From Turritopsis dohrnii (lineage: Eukaryota > Cnidaria > Hydrozoa > Anthoathecata > Oceaniidae), in assembly GCA_027922465.2 (NCBI GenBank), contig BQMF02000009.1, positions 1,302,001 to 1,366,000 on the forward strand: a stretch of 64,000 nucleotides of DNA, read 5' to 3'. The notes beneath the pieces were generated by a model. The model saw only the letters and a program-made list of their open reading frames with translations. It searched no databases and was not told the DNA's origin. The translations under genes were made by a program, and so were the position numbers. Below, piece after piece: positions 61,825 through 64,000 of this stretch. Positions within the stretch are counted from its first letter, which is position 1, and each line of letters begins with the position of its first letter.

Positions 61825-61930
61825 TGGCATGACGGTATTGTGTTCGGCTAGCACTCCAGAAGTTCCGGGTTCGAGTTCCTCTCTGGACAAGCACAAATTC
61901 TACCGGCCTCACCTCAAGTGGTACTGGTAC
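61825..61930 (+). mobile_element. SINE-like / tRNA-related sequence
   Basis: GTGGCATGACGGTATTGTGT resembles a degenerate A box, and GGGTTCGAGTTCC is a good B box about 45 bases on, followed by unrelated sequence. No closing acceptor stem, so not a functional tRNA. Confidence 0.4.
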
Positions 61931-62259
61931 CAGCCCGTTTGTTGAAACACAAAGCGTTTCTTGTTTTTACTTTACAAACGAAGGTATTGTTATTGTAAAT
62001 CGTATAACAACTTCGCACAAAATAGGTGTCAGCCCGAGAAGATAAAAGTACCTCGCGTTTTATTTTGGGCACAGTGGGGGAACTAGTAAGGAAGTTGTCT
62101 GTGGGCGGTGAGGGTGACGCCAATAAAAGCAGATCAACTGGAAGTATCAAGTTAAGGAAAAGAAACAACACTGCAGATGAAAATTAAATATGATAAATTA
62201 TAAATGAAAATAACTAATAAATAATAATTAAATAAATAAAAATATATAAATAAATGAAT

Positions 62260-64000
62260 TTAAACATTTTGGGGTTTTCCCGAGAGATTATCTTCGGGTT
62301 TATCCATTGCTATTTCTGCAGTTTTTCGTTTTTCCTAAAAGTATAAAAAAAAGGGTCGATTAGGCGTTATTATATCAGATGAAGCGCCCTAAATGAAGAA
62401 TGGGCGTAAATATTACCTCAGCAGCACGCTTGCTTATCTTTGCAATTCCTGCAAGTGCTGCTCGAATGAATTTATAACATCTAAACGAAAAGATGGTGGA
62501 ACTAAGATGGATGCTTGTTGTTAGGGAATCACTTAAAGGCTGACATCAGCAAATCTAATGAATCGATATGAATACTCACGTGGTGTTTGGCTTTGCATAT
62601 TGTAAAGCAGATTTTGCATCCAAGTCAACATGTCTTGGATCAGCAGCGTTTTCAAGTAACAGCGACACGAGTTCTGGTCTGTTCATCTGGACAGCCAAGA
62701 TGAGAGGCGTTCTGAAAGACAAAGATGGCTTTATTTTTAGAAAAGTTGAGAAAGGCAACAAATACCAATTTTTTAACCTTGTGCTCGTGCAACAACATCA
62801 CGAAAAGAGAGTTATATATATGTAGTTGGTTCTTACTTTCCACATCCTTCTGTGGCGTTGACAAATTCACCACTTCTGATTAGCTCCTTTATTGTCTCTG
62901 TTACCGTCACATTTCGTTTACACAGACACGCCATGTGTAAATACGTCATGCGGGCGTTTTCCTTCCTCTTCTTGATCATTCCGCCTTCGTGATATAAGTA
63001 TTTAATCAAATTCAAATATTTATCACCTAATTCTTGTAGTGCGTATTCAAATACATTTCGACCATCTGACGCCTTGATGTTAAGATTTGCGTCAGCTTCA
63101 ACAAGAAGTTGAACGGCTTTAAGTTCTCCCAGTTCAACAGCCTAAAAATCAACAATGCATGTTTAAAAATTGAAATCAATGCTTAAAGAATCCAAAATTG
63201 AGAAGAGCCTTGGGACTGGAATCAACTCAGAATCAACAACAAATGCGACTTTGAGTGCAAAACGTCAAACACCAATAATCAAAACAAATCGACATTAACT
63301 TTCGTTAACTCTTTTATACAAACCTTGTATAATGGTGTTTTGCCTCGTTCATCACGAGCATTTAAATTAATGCCTGGGACATCGAGTAACAACTTCATTG
63401 TTCTCACGCATCCCCAAGAAGCAGCAAAATGTAAAGCAGTCCTTCCATACTCATCATGTCTGTTAATCTTTGAATGTGAAGAAGTTTCTTCAAGATATTT
63501 CGAGAGTTTCTTCAATTTTCCTTTCCATGTATATCTACAGGTATAGCACAAGCGATGAAGTGCACAGAATATTACTGCAAATGCAAAATAACGCAAGAAA
63601 ACTTACATCTACTTTTGAACTCGTCATAGAAGCAGCAAGTGATGAATAACAGACATACCTGAGTAATCGAGGCAAATCACTTTCTTTGACGGACCTGTTT
63701 GGGTAACTTCCTTCGGTGATTTTTCGACGATATCGAATCTCGCCTTTTTTGTGTGATTTGAAAGATCCATCGTCTTCAGCAATTTCTTGACGTTTTTGTT
63801 TGTACATACTTCGTACGAAATCCTCGGCCGTTTCTCGGTCACCGACGCATTTTGTCGGATTCTGAGGAAGATTATGTCGGGCAAATACTTTGGCTTCTTC
63901 CATTATATGGACGTTGTTGATTTTGTCGAAATATTTTTTCAGCTGAACTTGTTTGAATTGGTTTTCTTCGTCCGTGTTTATTCCGAAAGCGTATTTGATC
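62260..64000 (-). CDS. Ankyrin-repeat protein (5' partial)
   Basis: Six exons in consistent phase: 64000-63659 (open to the window edge), 63534-63324, 63141-62837, 62711-62580, 62480-62417 and 62334-62260 (stop TAA). The first part is charged, with KKYFDKINN and KRQEIAEDDG, no recognised domain. At least four ankyrin units follow: DEYGRTALHFAASWGCVRTM, DERGKTPLYKAVELGELKAV, SDGRNVFEYALQELG... and KTPLILAVQMNRPELVSLLL, with the usual TPLH and LLL landmarks partly degenerate. The C-terminus is short and charged (EKRKTAEIAMDKPEDN). Ankyrin repeats mediate protein binding; the partner is unknown. An I-kappa-B, Fem-1 or Ankrd-type assignment cannot be made from this fragment. Confidence 0.85.

Larger units (their letters stand above)
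56855..62259. other. Intergenic region between ZCCHC24-like and ankyrin genes
   Basis: Convergent 3' ends. AT-rich with three family B MITEs, a Harbinger-type MITE and a SINE-like sequence, each listed. No coding exon could be supported. The ankyrin gene may use the minus-strand AATAAA at 62059-62064. Confidence 0.55.

Overview
This is a eukaryotic window: genes split by GT-AG introns, AT-rich intergenic DNA and many short non-autonomous DNA transposons. The recognisable genes are animal ones: a RUFY-type RUN/FYVE protein, the elongation factor SPT5, a ZCCHC24-type zinc-knuckle protein, two claudin/PMP22-like four-span membrane proteins and an ankyrin-repeat protein. Base composition, mostly short introns and MITE density suggest an AT-rich invertebrate. 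The transposon ends remind me of cnidarian genomes, but I cannot settle the phylum; a tunicate or sponge is also possible.

Layout. 1-3.3 kb (+): two tandem paralogues of a putative DXD-motif glycosyltransferase; the first is cut by the window edge and carries a 72-bp in-frame intron that the second lacks. 3.6-9.2 kb (-): two tandem three-exon claudin-like genes with identical intron phases. 9.2-13.9 kb: no convincing gene, only repeats. 13.9-27.5 kb (-): RUFY-like gene, 19 coding exons rebuilt in consistent phase (633 aa), with introns packed with nested DNA transposons. 28.0-48.0 kb (+): SPT5 (SUPT5H), 29 coding exons, about 1,050 aa, head-to-head with RUFY across about 0.4 kb; its first intron (8.2 kb) holds at least three elements. 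51.8-56.9 kb (+): ZCCHC24-like gene, 3 exons, 289 aa, whose 3.8-kb first intron contains an antisense three-exon gene for an unrecognised 135-aa protein. 56.9-62.3 kb: intergenic, with MITEs. 62.3-64.0 kb (-): 3' part of an ankyrin-repeat gene, running off the window.

The genes do not form a pathway. SPT5 acts in Pol II pausing and elongation, RUFY on PI3P-positive endosomes, the claudin-like proteins at the plasma membrane, and the glycosyltransferase-like proteins probably in the Golgi.

Mobile DNA is the most distinctive part. About 19 copies of a ~120-bp near-palindromic MITE (family A, ends CCCAGTGGGC) are flanked, where both ends are intact, by matching but variable dinucleotides. A second family (B, ends CAACCTCG) has 9-10 bp target duplications, as Mutator-like elements do. 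Four elements have 3-bp TTA duplications, as PIF/Harbinger elements do. One 1.3-kb element has identical 176-bp terminal repeats and an exact 8-bp duplication, so it is recent.
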